Part shown: piece after piece, positions 4,840 to 5,267 of the stretch
How the letters are laid out: every line of letters begins with the position of its first letter
Position numbering within the stretch: the first letter of the stretch is position 1
NCBI GenBank assembly: GCA_012797915.1
Contig: JAAZOE010000139.1
Location: forward strand, 1-5,267
Origin: Candidatus Zixiibacteriota bacterium
GTDB lineage: Bacteria; Zixibacteria; MSB-5A5; GN15; JAAZOE01
Length of the DNA stretch: 5,267 bases
Reading direction: 5' to 3'
Position numbers and translations under genes: made by a program
Notes under the pieces: generated by a model
Database searches by the model: none
Told to the model about the DNA's origin: nothing
What the model saw: the letters and a program-made list of their open reading frames with translations, nothing else

Positions 4840-5267
4840 ATGGAACGGTCTGTCGTCGCCTTAATCATCGGCCTCCTGATACTGGTTTCTCCGGCGGTGG
4901 GAGCCAAATATGCCGGGGAGCCGTTTTCGTTGGGGGTCGGCGCGGGGCCGCTGGGGATGGGGGGGGCGGTCGTCGCCGGTCCGTTCAACGCCGCCTCCGC
5001 CTACTGGAATCCGGCCGGACTGGCCTACACATCGGGGCGGCAAATCCTGACCATGCACGCCGAAACATTCGGATCGCTTCTCAACCACGACTATATCGGG
5101 TATTCCTCCCATAACGGCAAGACGAAGGGGCTGAATAGCTACGGGGCGTACCTGTACTACCTCGGCGGCGGGGGCGTCAAGATCACCGGGTACGATCCGG
5201 TGGCGCAGTGGCCGTATGTCATCCGCGAGGAAAATCATTTCGATCTCATGCTGGGGATGTCGCTGGC
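4840..5267 (+). CDS. PorV/UPF0164-family outer-membrane protein (3' partial)
   Basis: 142 full codons are present before the window ends, with no stop. Residues 1-22 form a signal peptide (M-E-R-S, hydrophobic core, V-G-A). The mature start then shows the family signature: F-S-L-G-V-G-A-G-P-L-G-M-G-G-A at 29-43, followed by N-A-A-S-A-Y-W-N-P-A-G-L-A at 50-62. This is the opening of PorV/UPF0164-type beta-barrels (usually ...GARPLGMGGAFVA..DDA.AAYWNPAGLA), related to FadL-like barrels. Alternating hydrophobic and aromatic stretches after residue 68 (for example S-Y-G-A-Y-L-Y-Y-L-G at 100-109) fit barrel strands. In Bacteroidetes PorV is the shuttle of the type IX secretion system; elsewhere in FCB such proteins are common outer-membrane barrels of unproven role. 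It lies downstream of a terminator and so has its own promoter. The ATG is chosen because it gives a proper signal peptide. About two thirds of a typical family member lies outside the window. Confidence 0.88.
   Translation, partial: MERSVVALIIGLLILVSPAVGAKYAGEPFSLGVGAGPLGMGGAVVAGPFNAASAYWNPAGLAYTSGRQILTMHAETFGSLLNHDYIGYSSHNGKTKGLNSYGAYLYYLGGGGVKITGYDPVAQWPYVIREENHFDLMLGMSL

Noticed and set aside
1..5267. CRISPR array, tRNA, rRNA, insertion sequence, toxin-antitoxin or defence genes
   Set aside because: No regularly spaced repeats, cloverleaf, transposase or defence domain was seen on either strand.

Overview
The window reads as a chromosomal fragment of a GC-rich bacterium. The best guess is the Fibrobacteres-Chlorobi-Bacteroidetes (FCB) superphylum or a related candidate phylum such as Zixibacteria. 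Two edge genes suggest this: the tail of a protein ending in a FlgD/T9SS-type C-terminal domain at the left, and the start of a PorV/UPF0164-type outer-membrane protein at the right. This is inference from protein style; no rRNA or other taxonomic marker is present.

Layout. Bases 1-128 (+) are the last 41 codons of an exported protein. Bases 129-413 are a convergent intergenic gap holding three strong palindromes, one of which (220-294) belongs to a widespread palindrome-pair repeat type. Bases 414-3905 (-) are a tightly packed four-gene unit, in transcription order: an NAD(P)-dependent SDR epimerase/dehydratase, an unrecognised four-helix membrane protein (joined by an ATGA overlap), a class-V PLP-dependent aminotransferase-fold enzyme (10 nt gap, with its Shine-Dalgarno on the preceding stop), and an EamA/DMT transporter (18 nt gap). 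The transporter has an in-frame TGA at 585-587; the missing 56 C-terminal residues continue intact in the same frame.

Bases 3906-4268 are a divergent promoter region. Bases 4269-4742 (+) encode a secreted protein with one heavy-metal-associated (HMA) fold whose CxxC copper motif is SxxS. It is closed by a clear intrinsic terminator at 4769-4799. A promoter then leads directly into the PorV-like gene at 4840, which runs off the window.

How the genes fit together. The minus-strand unit looks like a small-molecule pathway: an SDR, a PLP enzyme, a membrane protein and a DMT exporter. Its substrate cannot be read from the sequence. The plus-strand genes all act in the cell envelope but are separate transcription units. 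I see no CRISPR array, tRNA, rRNA, insertion sequence, phage or defence gene. The points most worth checking are the nonsense codon in the transporter, the cysteine-relocated HMA domain, the two promoters that sit where leaderless mRNAs would start, and the three palindromes at 186-349.
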